Origin: an uncultured Planctomycetota bacterium
GTDB taxonomy: Bacteria; Planctomycetota; Phycisphaerae; SM23-33
Direction: 5' to 3'
Assembly: GCA_903892515.1 (NCBI GenBank)
Contig: CAITIS010000098.1
Coordinates: 62,001-126,000 of the forward strand
DNA length: 64,000 nt
The translations under genes and the position numbers were made by a program. The notes beneath the pieces are model-generated. The model had not been told where the DNA came from. It did no database searches and saw only the letters and a program-made list of their open reading frames with translations. Of this stretch, positions 55,811 to 64,000 are shown piece by piece. Position 1 is the first letter of the stretch. Each line of letters starts with the position of its first letter.

Positions 55811-56964
55811 CGCGCAAGCTCCCGATACAAAGCTTCCAGTTCATCCACGTGCCGGCGGATCGACAGGTAATCCGCCTTGGCCAGGCAGGCGCGGCGCATG
55901 TGCGCTCGGCTGGCCGGATCGCACATCGTGGCCAGGGCGGCGGCCACGCCGGCGGAGTCGTCCGGCGATTCGACCACGATTCCCGCGCCCTCGGCCAGCA
56001 CTTCGGCCGCACCGTTGTAGCGGGTGGTGATGCTCGGCACGCCCCAGCGGACGGCCTCCAAGATGACGCGGCTGCATGCGTCCTGCCACGATAGCAGCAG
56101 CACGACGTCGGCGGCGGAATAGTAGCGGAAAATGTCGCTCACGTGGCCCAGCGTCTGCACGGGTTGGCCGGGCTGGAGAGGGCGATGTTTTCCCTTCAAG
56201 CCCAGGCACAATAGCGTGGAAGCCACTCCGCTGGAGCGGCGGAATTCATCGTGGGCCGAGATCGCGCAGCCAATGCCCTTGAGGCGGGCATTGTGGCCGG
56301 CCGTCAGCACCAGCAGCCAGTCATCCGGCAGCCCAAGCTGTGCGCGGACTTCCTGCCGCCACTGCCGGCGCAGTTCGTCGTTGGCTTGGGGCACTTGGAC
56401 GGCGTTGAAAACAACGCGGACGCGCTGGCAGCCGTAGCATCGCCTGGCGTCCTGGGCCACCAATTCGCTGACGGCAAGGATACACGTGCGCTCCTCGCCC
56501 ATGACCTGGCGTTCCAGGCGTGCAAGAAGCTGTTGGCTGGCGCGGAAGGTATTGAAGAATCGCACGAGCCCGCCCAACGCGGCGGGTCGGCGACGCACGC
56601 TGGCCTCGATCTGCGCCGGCACGATGCCGCCGCGCGGCTGGTACACGCTGGCGCCCGGAATTGGCAGCACCGAGTGCGTCACGTCGAACGCGCCCGAATC
56701 GATGACGTGCCGGCACTGGCCGATGAAATGCTCCAGGGCGGCGCGCTTGCCACGCGGGAGACCGGGCAGGCACACCACGCGAAAGGACGCCGCCGAGTCG
56801 GCGCTGCGGCAGAACACGCTGACCTCGTGCCCGCGGGCGGACAATTCGCTCGCGACCTGGGCGGTGCTCATCTCTCTGCCGCCGCGGCCTGGGGTGAATG
56901 ACTCGATGAAGAACGCTATCTTCGTGATGATTCGCCTTTTCGTGAGAGCCGCCGCTGCATCCAT
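55807..56964 (-). CDS. Glycosyltransferase (GT4 type), LPS core-like
   Basis: About 385 residues with the in-frame ATG at 56964, which overlaps the upstream gene by 49 bases. The ribosome site is weak, so the start is uncertain. The family begins properly at KIAFFIESFTPGRGGREMST. The C-terminal half has the GT-B donor site: ADVVLLLSWQDACSRVILEA and VPSITTRYNGAAEVLAEGAG. Together with the neighbouring heptosyltransferase and WaaP-like kinase it probably adds a sugar to lipid A core at the inner membrane, similar to WaaG. Acceptor unknown. Confidence 0.85.
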
Positions 56965-57701
56965 GCCAGCTTGGCCGACACCGCTCGCGTCCAGGGTCGG
57001 GCGTCCTGCTGCCCCAGCCGGGCAACGTACCGCGTCAGGAAAGTCGCCCAGTGCCCAGCCACCCATTCGGGCGGCAAACTGTACGTCAGTGCGGCCATAT
57101 CCTTCACCCGCCACCGAAACGCCCGCCAGCGTGGCCGGAAGACGCGGGCCAGATCGATCAGGTGCAGCACCGGCCGATCTTGCCATTCGGCGAAGATGTG
57201 GCTGGCGTACAGGTCGCGATGGACCAGGCCCGCCCCGTGCAAGCGGGCGACCAGTTCCAGCAGAGCGTCGTCGAATGCCGCCAGCGCTGCCGGCTCAGCG
57301 TGATGGCGTTGCCAGAAGTCGCTGAAACACGTTTCCAGCGATTCTCCCGGCACGGCGGTGACGATCACATAGCCGCGCCCGTCAGCTTGCCCGGCAGCGA
57401 GGCATTGCATCGTCGGCACGCCTGCTTGCTGGCAGAGCAGAATGTTCCGCAGCTCGCGCCAGGCGGGGCTTTCGCGCCGCAGCAGTGCCCGCAAGCCCGT
57501 CCCGCGCGAGTAGCGCTTGAGGTACAGCACCTGCTCGCCCGCCGGGCCTTCGACCTTCAGCCGAAGCCGCTCACGCACGCCCAGGCCGGGCTTGGTCAGC
57601 AACTGGCCGCCGGCATAGCCGAAGGCGCCAGCCACGCTGTCAAGGCCCAGCCGCGAGAGCATGGCAGCGTACTGGGGATGGATGAATTGCCGCGGCGTCA
57701 T
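56916..57701 (-). CDS. Kdo/WaaP-type lipopolysaccharide kinase
   Basis: 261 residues from the ATG at 57701, which overlaps the upstream stop (ATGA). Protein-kinase-like fold: VLYLKRYSRG with the ATP-binding lysine, LVHRDLYASHIFAEW as the catalytic loop (HRD) and LIDLARVF in place of DFG. Features follow the WaaP/RfaP and KdkA family that phosphorylates heptose or Kdo in the LPS core. Context between a heptosyltransferase and a glycosyltransferase agrees. Which sugar is modified cannot be read. Confidence 0.87.
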   Translation of the reverse strand: MTPRQFIHPQYAAMLSRLGLDSVAGAFGYAGGQLLTKPGLGVRERLRLKVEGPAGEQVLYLKRYSRGTGLRALLRRESPAWRELRNILLCQQAGVPTMQCLAAGQADGRGYVIVTAVPGESLETCFSDFWQRHHAEPAALAAFDDALLELVARLHGAGLVHRDLYASHIFAEWQDRPVLHLIDLARVFRPRWRAFRWRVKDMAALTYSLPPEWVAGHWATFLTRYVARLGQQDARPWTRAVSAKLAWMQRRLSRKGESSRR

Positions 57702-58741
57702 GGCGTCCCCAACAGATCCAGTGCGGCTGCGACGACCGTCGCGGGAGCGATGCTGCGCATGCACACGTGAAAGCCCGGCCCGGGCAGGCGGCAGAGCTTC
57801 TGTTGGCAGGGCCCGCAGGGGACATCGACGCGGACGATCCGCTCCTTGTCGAAGTAGTTGGCGCTCCAGGTCGGGTGCGTGGAGCCAAAGATGGCCACCA
57901 CCGGCACGTTCAGCGCTGCGGCGATGTGTCGCGGGCCCGTGTCGTTGGTAATCATCAACCGGCAGCGACGCGTGACCGCCTTGAGCAGCCCCAGCGAGTT
58001 GCCGACCGCCGCTAAGTTCAGCAGCGGCTTGTGCGACATCGCCGCCGCCACGGCCTGGGCAATCTCCGCCTCCGCCGGCCCGGCATTGATGATGATCTGC
58101 ACCTGTCGCCGGGCGACCAGTTCGTCGGCCACCTGGGCGAATCGCTCGGGTGGATACATCTTGGAACTGCCGAAACTAGCCCCGGGGTTCAGCAGCACCA
58201 GCGGAGCGTCGCTGGCAGCACCGGAAGATCGCAGCAGTTCATCGGTTCGGCGTTCATCGGCCTGGTCAACGAAAAGTTCCATCCGCTTATCGCTGGTCCC
58301 ACAGCCAATGCGTTCTGCCAGCAGCAGGTAATAATCGAGCGCTGAGATTATCTTCAGTTCGCCCGTGGCGTCGCGCGGCGGGGCGAGGCCCTCGCTCAGC
58401 AGGAATCCTCTGCCGTCGCGAGCAAAGCCGGCCACGCGACTGGCGCAGGAGCGTGCGATGAACGCGCTGCGGAAGCTGTTAGGGCCGAGAATCGCCAGGT
58501 CGAATCGTCGCCGGCGCAGCAGCTTGATCGCCGCCAGCACGCCCTGCGGTGCGGTGAGTATCTCGTCGCTCCAGGGGTTAGGCGTCAGCGTCGCAATCGG
58601 CGCGGGCCGGCCAAAGAGCGTCACGTGGGCGCTGGGGTGCCGCTGCCGGATGGCCCGCAGGGCAGGGGTGAACATAACCGCATCGCCCACCCAGTTGGGC
58701 AGGAAGATGGCGATTCGCTCGTTGTGCGTCGTGGCCGGCAA
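57698..58741 (-). CDS. ADP-heptose:LPS heptosyltransferase
   Basis: 347 residues, normal for WaaF/WaaC types; ATG at 58741. IAIFLPNWVGDAVMFTPALR is the acceptor-side GT9 start, and LVLLNPGASFGSSKMYPPER plus MITNDTGPRHIAAALNVPVV with IFGSTHPTWSA are the ADP-heptose side, of WaaF type. The enzyme transfers L-glycero-D-manno-heptose to the growing LPS core. It lies six bases downstream of a lipoprotein gene and overlaps the kinase gene. Confidence 0.92.
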   Translation of the reverse strand: MPATTHNERIAIFLPNWVGDAVMFTPALRAIRQRHPSAHVTLFGRPAPIATLTPNPWSDEILTAPQGVLAAIKLLRRRRFDLAILGPNSFRSAFIARSCASRVAGFARDGRGFLLSEGLAPPRDATGELKIISALDYYLLLAERIGCGTSDKRMELFVDQADERRTDELLRSSGAASDAPLVLLNPGASFGSSKMYPPERFAQVADELVARRQVQIIINAGPAEAEIAQAVAAAMSHKPLLNLAAVGNSLGLLKAVTRRCRLMITNDTGPRHIAAALNVPVVAIFGSTHPTWSANYFDKERIVRVDVPCGPCQQKLCRLPGPGFHVCMRSIAPATVVAAALDLLGTP

Positions 58742-58747
58742 GGACCG

Positions 58748-59587
58748 CTACTCCGCCGGCCGGGAGGAAACCGGCCCGGCCGGGCCGCTGGGCTGTCGCG
58801 CCGGCGGCAGGTCAAGGTGCGCGTAGTCCGGCACGTGGAAAACTCCGGACGGGCCCGACTTGCCGACGTAGATCAACTCCAGCCCGGCCTGCTGCATGGC
58901 GCTGGCCGTGGTCGCGTTGTGCGTGATGCCATACCGCAGGTCGCTCAGCCGGTTCTTGAGCACCACGATCATGTTCGGCAGCGAGGGTGAATCGTACTTC
59001 CTGAGCCAGTCCTTCTTGGTAAATGCCGGCACGACGGCCGAGTCGGGATAGTGCAGCCGCGCCAGGAACTCGTGCGCCGCCGTCGGCTTGGACGCGAACT
59101 TATCCGTGGTATAGATGATGTCCACGCGCGGGGCTAAGGCCTGAATCGCCGCGGCCGCGGACGTGGCTTCCGCCGGCGCATCGGGCAGGCCATCGAGGTC
59201 GATTACGGCGATGGGCTTGCCGCCTTCGAGCACGTACATCCAGGCGCTGCCCTGGCAGGTGTCGCCGCGGATGTCCTGGTGGCTGATGTCCACATCGTAC
59301 CGGCCGGGCTTGTCGGGGACCGGGAAGACCACCGAGGCGTAGCCATGCTTGTCGGTGCGGGCGGCCTTGAAGGCCCCATCGGGCATGCAGAAGCACAGGG
59401 CGGCGCCGTCGGTGGGGGGCACGTACTCCCAGAATTCGCGCCGCTGCAGGCGCACCGCCACTGGCACGTCCTGGCCGGCCTGGCCGACAGTGTCCGGGGC
59501 CGTGAGAATGAACTCACCGCTGCACCCGGCCATACAGAACATTAGGCCGATTAACCCGCTTAGCCGTGCAACTCTGGCTTGACTCAT
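58748..59587 (-). CDS. Lipoprotein with HAD-like domain, envelope operon leader
   Basis: 279 residues from the ATG at 59587. Lipoprotein signal with lipobox MAGC (Cys22). Residues ~30-135 look like an immunoglobulin/transthyretin-like beta domain (TVGQAGQDVPVAVRLQRREF, KHGYASVVFPVPDKPGRYDV). Then IAVIDLDGLPDAPAEA matches the DxD motif of the HAD superfamily, and RVDIIYTTDKFASKPTAAHE with VLKNRLSDLRYGI resembles LNS2/APP1-type phosphatidate phosphatase relatives. Whether it is active is unknown. It is the first gene of the heptosyltransferase-kinase-glycosyltransferase-plsY operon, so a role in lipid or LPS handling is possible. Confidence 0.7.
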   Translation of the reverse strand: MSQARVARLSGLIGLMFCMAGCSGEFILTAPDTVGQAGQDVPVAVRLQRREFWEYVPPTDGAALCFCMPDGAFKAARTDKHGYASVVFPVPDKPGRYDVDISHQDIRGDTCQGSAWMYVLEGGKPIAVIDLDGLPDAPAEATSAAAAIQALAPRVDIIYTTDKFASKPTAAHEFLARLHYPDSAVVPAFTKKDWLRKYDSPSLPNMIVVLKNRLSDLRYGITHNATTASAMQQAGLELIYVGKSGPSGVFHVPDYAHLDLPPARQPSGPAGPVSSRPAE

Positions 59588-59707
59588 GCCGCCGATTAGC
59601 GCGGGCCGATGAACGATTGTCAAGACTGGCTCCCGCGCGGGCCAAATGATATGATTGCCGTCTTGAGTCGCGACGGTCGGAGTACATCCGGCCTCGCAAG
59701 AGGGTTT

Positions 59708-60463
59708 ATGGACAAGATGAGCGCCAATCCGGACCAGTTCCGCGAAGATCCCTGGCGAATCTTTCGCATTATGAGCGAATTCGTCGAGGGCTTTGAGGTC
59801 ATGGGCAGCTTGGGCCCGGCCGTGAGCATTTTCGGCTCGGCCCGCACGCCCGAGAGCAACCGCTACTACAAGCTCGCGCGCGAGATGGGGCAGTTGCTCG
59901 CCCAGTCAGGGCTGGCCGTCATCACCGGCGGCGGGCCGGGGATCATGGAGGCCGCCAACCGCGGCGCCGACGAAGCCGGCGGCAAGAGCGTCGGGCTGAA
60001 CATCGCGCTGCCGCAAGAGCAGACCTCCAACCCGTACGCCAACGTCCGGCTGGATTTTCACTATTTCTTCGCCCGCAAGGTCATGTTCGTGAAGTACGCC
60101 TGCGCGTTCGTGTGCTTCCCGGGCGGCTTTGGGACGATGGACGAGTTTTTCGAGGCCATGACGCTGATCCAGACCGAGAAGGTCGAGCCCTTCCCGGTGG
60201 TGCTGATCGGCAAGACCTACTGGTCGAGCCTCATCCGCTGGATTCGCAATTACATGCTGGGCAAGCACGACTATATTTCGGCCGGCGACATGGACCGTTT
60301 CCTGGTCACCGACAGTCCGGCCAAGGCCATGAAACTCATTCAGGAACATCGTGACGTGGACCGGCTCAAGCTGCCCATTCCGGCCACGCACCCTCGCCGG
60401 CCGACGGGCGAAGGCACCGTTGTCGGCACGCCGCCGCGACGCACCCGTGGCGTGCGCGGATAG
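59708..60463 (+). CDS. LOG-family protein (TIGR00730), long type
   Basis: 251 residues from the ATG at 59708, four bases after AGAGGG; an in-frame ATG at 59648 could extend it by 20 residues. Rossmann-like LOG fold with GGGPGIMEAANRGADEAGGK and CFPGGFGTMDEFFEAMTLIQ, the two signatures of cytokinin riboside 5'-monophosphate phosphoribohydrolase relatives (LOG/YgdH-type nucleosidases). Likely cleaves a purine nucleotide N-glycosidic bond in the cytoplasm. A second, shorter LOG gene lies at 62684-63265. Divergent from the envelope operon. Confidence 0.88.
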   Translation: MDKMSANPDQFREDPWRIFRIMSEFVEGFEVMGSLGPAVSIFGSARTPESNRYYKLAREMGQLLAQSGLAVITGGGPGIMEAANRGADEAGGKSVGLNIALPQEQTSNPYANVRLDFHYFFARKVMFVKYACAFVCFPGGFGTMDEFFEAMTLIQTEKVEPFPVVLIGKTYWSSLIRWIRNYMLGKHDYISAGDMDRFLVTDSPAKAMKLIQEHRDVDRLKLPIPATHPRRPTGEGTVVGTPPRRTRGVRG

Positions 60464-60596
60464 CTACTTGGGTGGCATGGTCACTCGCCCGGTGTTGGCG
60501 ATGACCATGTTTAGGCCTTAGCATGGTCATCGCAAAAGACGCGACTGACCATGCCACCCCGCCGTGCAAGAGTAGAGTTATCAAGGAGTACGTACT
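60464..60596. repeat. GGTGGCATGGTCA / TGACCATGCCACC inverted repeat
   Basis: Arms at 60471 (GGTGGCATGGTCA) and 60547 (TGACCATGCCACC) with an inner pair (GATGACCATG, CATGGTCATC). Related sequence at 29593 and 61975. Dispersed palindromic family between genes. Confidence 0.65.
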
Positions 60597-61964
60597 GTGA
60601 ACATGACCATCACCGAAAAGATCCTGGCCAGCCATGCTGGCAAGACCTCCGTCAAGGCCGGCGAAAATGTTTGGGTCGAAGTGGACGTGCTGCTGACGCA
60701 CGACGTCTGCGGTCCGGGCACGATTGGCATCTTCCAGCAGGAATTCGGCCCCGACGCCAAGGTGTGGGATCGCGAGAAGGTGGTCATTCTGCCCGACCAT
60801 TACATCTTCACGGCCGACCCGATGGCGCACCGCAACATCGACACGCTGCGCGACTTTGCCGCCAAGCAGCGCCTTCCTTATTACTATGACGCCGACTTCG
60901 TCAAGGGCAGCGGCGTGCCCAAGCCGTACTCCAGCCCAACGGCGACCTCGTACAAGGGTGTCTGTCACGTGGCGCTGCCCCAGGCGGGGCATGCCCGGCC
61001 CGGCGAGGTGCTGCTGGGCACCGACAGCCACACCTGCACGCACGGCGCGTTCGGCGAGTTCGCCACGGGCGTGGGTAACACCGAGGCTGCGTTCGCCATG
61101 GGCACGGGCAAGATCTGGCTGAAAGTGCCCAACACCATGCGCTTCGTTTTCAACGGCGAGATGCCGGCGTACCTGATGGCCAAGGATTTGATCCTGCACG
61201 TCATCGGCCAGATCGGCACCGACGGGGCGACGTATGCCGCCATGGAATTCGACGGCCCGGCCATCTACGCGCTGGACATGGAAGAGCGGATGACGATCTG
61301 CAACATGGCCGTCGAGGCCGGGGCCAAGAACGGCATCATCGCGCCCGACGCGATCACCGAAAAGTACGTCAAGGCCCGGACCAAGAAGCCCTACAAGGTC
61401 TTCCGCAGCGACGCCGATGCGACGTTCGCCAGCACGTTTACGTACGACACGAAGGACATCGAGCCGACCGTCGCCCAGCCGCATTCGCCGGGCAAGCGGG
61501 CCACGGCCCGGCAGTGCCGCGACGTGAAGGTCGATCGCGTGTACATCGGCTCGTGCACGGGCGGCAAGACGGTTGACTTCGTGGCGGCCGCCAATGTGCT
61601 GGCCGGCAAGACGGTCAAGATCGAGACGCTGATCATCCCGGCCACCACCGACGTGGACACCGATCTGGATACGTTTAAGGTCAACGGCCAGACGCTGCGG
61701 CAGGTGTTCCAGAACGCCGGCTGCCAGATCGCCCCGGCCAGTTGCGCCGCGTGCCTGGGCGGACCCGAGGACACCTTTGGCCGGGCCCAGACGCCGATGA
61801 CGGTGGTCTCGACGACCAATCGAAACTTCCCTGGCCGGATGGGTCACAAGCAGGCGGGCATCTACCTGGCCAGCCCGCTGACGGCCGCCGCCAGCGCCTT
61901 AACTGGCCACGTGACCGACCCACGCGACGTGATGAGCATTGACAAGCCCATCGGTCGGGCGTAG
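60597..61964 (+). CDS. leuC: 3-isopropylmalate/citramalate dehydratase, large subunit
   Basis: 455 residues from the GTG at 60597 (AAGGAG 8 bases upstream; ATG at 60603 is an alternative). Aconitase superfamily: MTITEKILASHAGKTSVKAG start, LLGTDSHTCTHGAFGEFATG, and the three [4Fe-4S] ligands in YIGSCTGGKTVDF and PASCAACLGGPEDT. It is of the LeuC2/HacA type, shorter than enterobacterial LeuC, often serving both leucine and citramalate-dependent isoleucine synthesis, which would complement the cimA gene at 44121. The small subunit is not directly downstream. Confidence 0.9.
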   Translation: MNMTITEKILASHAGKTSVKAGENVWVEVDVLLTHDVCGPGTIGIFQQEFGPDAKVWDREKVVILPDHYIFTADPMAHRNIDTLRDFAAKQRLPYYYDADFVKGSGVPKPYSSPTATSYKGVCHVALPQAGHARPGEVLLGTDSHTCTHGAFGEFATGVGNTEAAFAMGTGKIWLKVPNTMRFVFNGEMPAYLMAKDLILHVIGQIGTDGATYAAMEFDGPAIYALDMEERMTICNMAVEAGAKNGIIAPDAITEKYVKARTKKPYKVFRSDADATFASTFTYDTKDIEPTVAQPHSPGKRATARQCRDVKVDRVYIGSCTGGKTVDFVAAANVLAGKTVKIETLIIPATTDVDTDLDTFKVNGQTLRQVFQNAGCQIAPASCAACLGGPEDTFGRAQTPMTVVSTTNRNFPGRMGHKQAGIYLASPLTAAASALTGHVTDPRDVMSIDKPIGRA

Positions 61965-62130
61965 GACGAACCGCATGGCATGGTCATCGGTTGTTTGGAC
62001 GGTGCCCACGTTCAAAGCCGCCGCATGGTGATGCCTACGACGGCAATGGCTGTGCGACTTCTCTCCCTTTCGGAGAGGGCAGGGCGAGGGCGAGCCGGCT
62101 TGCCGCCCTCACGCGCCGTGCGAAAGGACA

Positions 62131-62541
62131 ATGGCGATGACGCAGGACGAAGAGCACCTGAATCTCCTGGCCCTGTTTCACTACATCTTTGCGGGAATGA
62201 CCGCGTTGTTTGCCTGTCTTCCGGTGATCCACCTGGTGTTCGGGATTGCGATAATGACTGGCGCGTTCGACGGCAAGGAACCGCCGCCGGCGTTCATGGG
62301 CCTGATCTTCGTGATTATCGGCTCGGCCCTCATCCTGCTGGGCTGGACGATGGCCGTCTTGATACTCATCGCCGGACGCCGGCTCAAGCAGCGCCGCTGG
62401 CCAACCTTCTGCCTCGTGATCGCGGCCCTGGAATGCCTGGCCATGCCGCTAGGGACGGTGCTGGGGATCTTCACCATCCTTGTGCTGCAGCGCGATTCGG
62501 TCAAGACGTTGTTCCAACCGCCGGCGAAGGCTGTCGCGTAA
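62131..62541 (+). CDS. Small membrane protein of unknown function
   Basis: 136 residues; ATG at 62131 very close to GAAAGGAC, or the ATG at 62137 with better spacing. Starts EEHLNLLALFHYIFAGMTAL, which I recall from a family of short hypothetical proteins in planctomycetes and Bacteroidetes. Three or four membrane helices (FMGLIFVIIGSALILLGWTM, LIAGRRLKQRRW loop, MPLGTVLGIFTILVLQRDSV). No catalytic motif. Monocistronic between leuC and a convergent gene. Confidence 0.75.
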   Translation: MAMTQDEEHLNLLALFHYIFAGMTALFACLPVIHLVFGIAIMTGAFDGKEPPPAFMGLIFVIIGSALILLGWTMAVLILIAGRRLKQRRWPTFCLVIAALECLAMPLGTVLGIFTILVLQRDSVKTLFQPPAKAVA

Positions 62542-62683
62542 CTCACGCTTAGTCGCGGCCCGGTGCCATGCCTTTACGCGCTGTTGCGGAAAGGCATGTT
62601 GACCGGTGAATCGTGGCCGCTGGACGCCGCGACCACGGCACCCGGTAAGCCGGTTCCGCGGCCAGGCGCACCTCTTGGCGTCG

Positions 62684-63265
62684 TCATGGCCTTATCGGGC
62701 CGCCCATCCATTTTTCAACATCCGGGGCGCGGTAAGACTTGAATCGATCCAGCAGGGCCTCGGGCTCGTCTGATACCAGGAGCATCTCGCGGTGTTCTCG
62801 CCTCATGAACCCGTTGGCGACGGCGTTGTCAAGAAACGACAGCAGCAGGTCAAAGTACCCGCCCACGTTTATCAGGCCACACGGCTTCTTGTGCAGTCCG
62901 AGCTGAGCCCATGTCAGAAGTTCGGCGATCTCCTCAAGCGTGCCAAACCCTCCCGGCAGGGCGACAAACCCGTCGGATAAGTCGAACATCAATGCCTTGC
63001 GCTGGTGCATCGAATCGACGACGTGCAGTTCCGTCAGCTTCTGGTGCGAGACCTTGTGAGCGAGCAATTCCGGGATCACTCCGATCACAATGCCCTTTGC
63101 CTCCAGGACGGTATCGGCAATCTTTCCCATCAGTCCGACGTCGGCGCCGCCGTAGACGAGTGCGAGGTCCCGGTCGGGCAGCGCTTGCCCGAGGCGTTGA
63201 GCCATTGCCATGTAGCAGGGGTCAAAGCCCGGGCTGGAGCCGCAATTCACGCATATCCGATGCAC
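62684..63265 (-). CDS. LOG-family protein (TIGR00730), short type
   Basis: 193 residues from a GTG at 63265, with GGAGG 8 bases upstream; the ATG seven bases earlier is out of frame. CVNCGSSPGFDPCYMAMAQR, VYGGADVGLMGKIADTVLEA and VALPGGFGTLEEIAELLTWA are the LOG motifs. Members release cytokinin bases or other purine bases from nucleoside monophosphates. Shorter and of a different subgroup from the LOG gene at 59708, so the two are probably not recent duplicates. Confidence 0.9.
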   Translation of the reverse strand: MHRICVNCGSSPGFDPCYMAMAQRLGQALPDRDLALVYGGADVGLMGKIADTVLEAKGIVIGVIPELLAHKVSHQKLTELHVVDSMHQRKALMFDLSDGFVALPGGFGTLEEIAELLTWAQLGLHKKPCGLINVGGYFDLLLSFLDNAVANGFMRREHREMLLVSDEPEALLDRFKSYRAPDVEKWMGGPIRP

Positions 63266-63313
63266 TCGTCATTCCTCCAAGTCGCGCAAGTCGGGCAGGG
63301 CCGTCCGCACGCC

Positions 63314-64000
63314 TTACTTGAGGCCGAAGAGCTTCCTGGCGTTGCCGGACCAGACCAGCTCGCGCAGTTCGGCCGGGGCGTTGATGCGGTCCAGCAGCCG
63401 CTCGTGGAAGTCGATGTGCGCACCGAAATCGTGGTCGCCATCGTGGAAGTAGTTGACGTCGCTGGCGAAGCACACTTTCTTCAGGGCGCTTTCCATCAGC
63501 ACGCCGTGGGGGGCGAACATCTCGGCCCACATGCTGATGGCGCGGTTTATGGCCGTGCCGCCGGACAGGTCGGCGTACACGTTCGGCCGGCTCCAGGCGA
63601 CCTTCCAGGCCTCCTCCCACCACGGGTTGGAAAAGTGCGACATCTCGATCTTGAGCCTGGGGAAGCGCCGGCCGATCGCGTCGATATGCGCGGCCCGCAT
63701 GTGCGTCATCTCGATGGGCGGAATCTCGGGCTGCTTTTCGTCAAAGCCCAGATAGCCGGTGTGGAACATGGCCACCGCGCCGCGATGGTCGATCATGTCA
63801 TACAGCGGCCAGTACCGCTCGTCGCTGTAGGGGGCCAGCGGCGCGATGAATTTGATGGCCTTGCAGCCGCCGTCGAGGGCACGCTCCATTTCGCCGCGAA
63901 AGTCCCGCCGGCCAAACTCACGCATATAGTACATCGCCACGGGAATGACGAAGTCGCCATATTTCTTCACGGCCTTGAGGCAGCAGTCGGCCGGGGCCAT
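63314..64000 (-). CDS. Amidohydrolase-family (ACMSD-like) protein, 5' end outside window
   Basis: 228 residues visible; the frame runs to the window edge, so the N-terminus and first metal motif are probably missing. ALDGGCKAIKFIAPLAPYSD, AVAMFHTGYLGFD, RLKIEMSHFSNPWWEEAWKV, VYADLSGGTAIN and VCFASDVNYFHDGD with a C-terminal LVWSGNARKLFGLK match the amidohydrolase-2 group (metal-dependent TIM barrel; decarboxylases such as ACMSD or hydrolases). The final GNARKLFGL is a hallmark. Substrate unknown. Confidence 0.85.
   Translation of the reverse strand: MAPADCCLKAVKKYGDFVIPVAMYYMREFGRRDFRGEMERALDGGCKAIKFIAPLAPYSDERYWPLYDMIDHRGAVAMFHTGYLGFDEKQPEIPPIEMTHMRAAHIDAIGRRFPRLKIEMSHFSNPWWEEAWKVAWSRPNVYADLSGGTAINRAISMWAEMFAPHGVLMESALKKVCFASDVNYFHDGDHDFGAHIDFHERLLDRINAPAELRELVWSGNARKLFGLK

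Noticed and set aside
60366-61847. 493-codon minus-strand frame opposite leuC
   Set aside because: Antisense shadow of a gene with intact Fe-S ligands.

Overview
The window looks like a chromosome segment of a planctomycete, probably class Phycisphaerae or a close relative. I base this on gene content, not on a search. It is GC-rich, and many secreted proteins end in a PEP-CTERM sorting tail (PEPATLSLL... then a hydrophobic stretch, then RRR/RRK). Several of these also carry dockerin-like paired EF-hand loops (DxNGDGxVxFxDY), as does a giant ELWxxDGT-repeat protein. Other typical genes are a planctomycete-type GH10-like protein, a TIGR03768-type phosphoesterase, a sigma factor with C-terminal HEAT-like repeats, and LPS-core genes that imply a Gram-negative outer membrane. 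No exosortase gene is visible.

Layout. 1-4940: ELWxxDGT-repeat protein (cut by the edge), then a convergent beta-helix/dockerin/PEP-CTERM protein. 4941-8470: decayed island with an antitoxin-like small gene, a 3' tRNA-Gly fragment, intact tRNA-Arg(CCG), an IS remnant, a frameshifted XylR-type regulator joined to a beta-helix fragment, a 266-bp inverted-repeat element and a PEP-CTERM gene tail. 8520-15432: sialidase-like protein, GH4 glycosidase, sigma factor, truncated TMEM43-family gene, flavin reductase. 15592-19631: four PEP-CTERM genes in tandem with near-identical intergenic modules. 19900-24434: an unusual regulatory locus. 24836-40984: Rrf2 regulator, Gfo/Idh/MocA oxidoreductase, CPBP protease, ComEA-like and GH10-like genes, ComEC, CBM9-esterase, chemoreceptor with CheW, aminotransferase, creatininase-family protein. 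41353-43644: dockerin/PEP-CTERM esterase. 43839-49456: attenuator, citramalate synthase, valyl-tRNA synthetase. 49581-64000: bifunctional-nuclease-like protein, OFA transporter, phosphoesterase, DapA, an envelope operon (HAD-like lipoprotein, heptosyltransferase, Kdo/WaaP-type kinase, glycosyltransferase, PlsY), two LOG proteins, LeuC, an amidohydrolase.

The most striking system is at 19900-24434. A sigma-54 activator without a sensory domain (22278-23225) lies upstream of three tandem copies of a ~310-bp unit. Each unit has a perfect sigma-54 promoter (TGGCACG-N4-TTGC), paired upstream sites about 80 and 100 bp away, and an ~85-nt transcript ending in an intrinsic terminator, so each looks like a small-RNA gene. 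A fourth sigma-54 promoter drives four small genes, three of whose products end in -AA (two in -LAA, resembling a ClpXP degron). The loop of the predicted sRNAs is complementary to the ribosome-binding site of the PEP-CTERM gene at 23561-24193, which shares a paralogous promoter and early leader with the activator gene.

Two other features stand out. A complete REP-associated tyrosine transposase (RAYT) with flanking REP palindromes is inserted in frame inside valyl-tRNA synthetase. The citramalate synthase-valS operon is preceded by a leader peptide whose last 22 residues include nine Ile/Val, followed by a strong terminator, which predicts attenuation by branched-chain amino acid supply. Functions are read from motifs and recall of families; no database search was possible.
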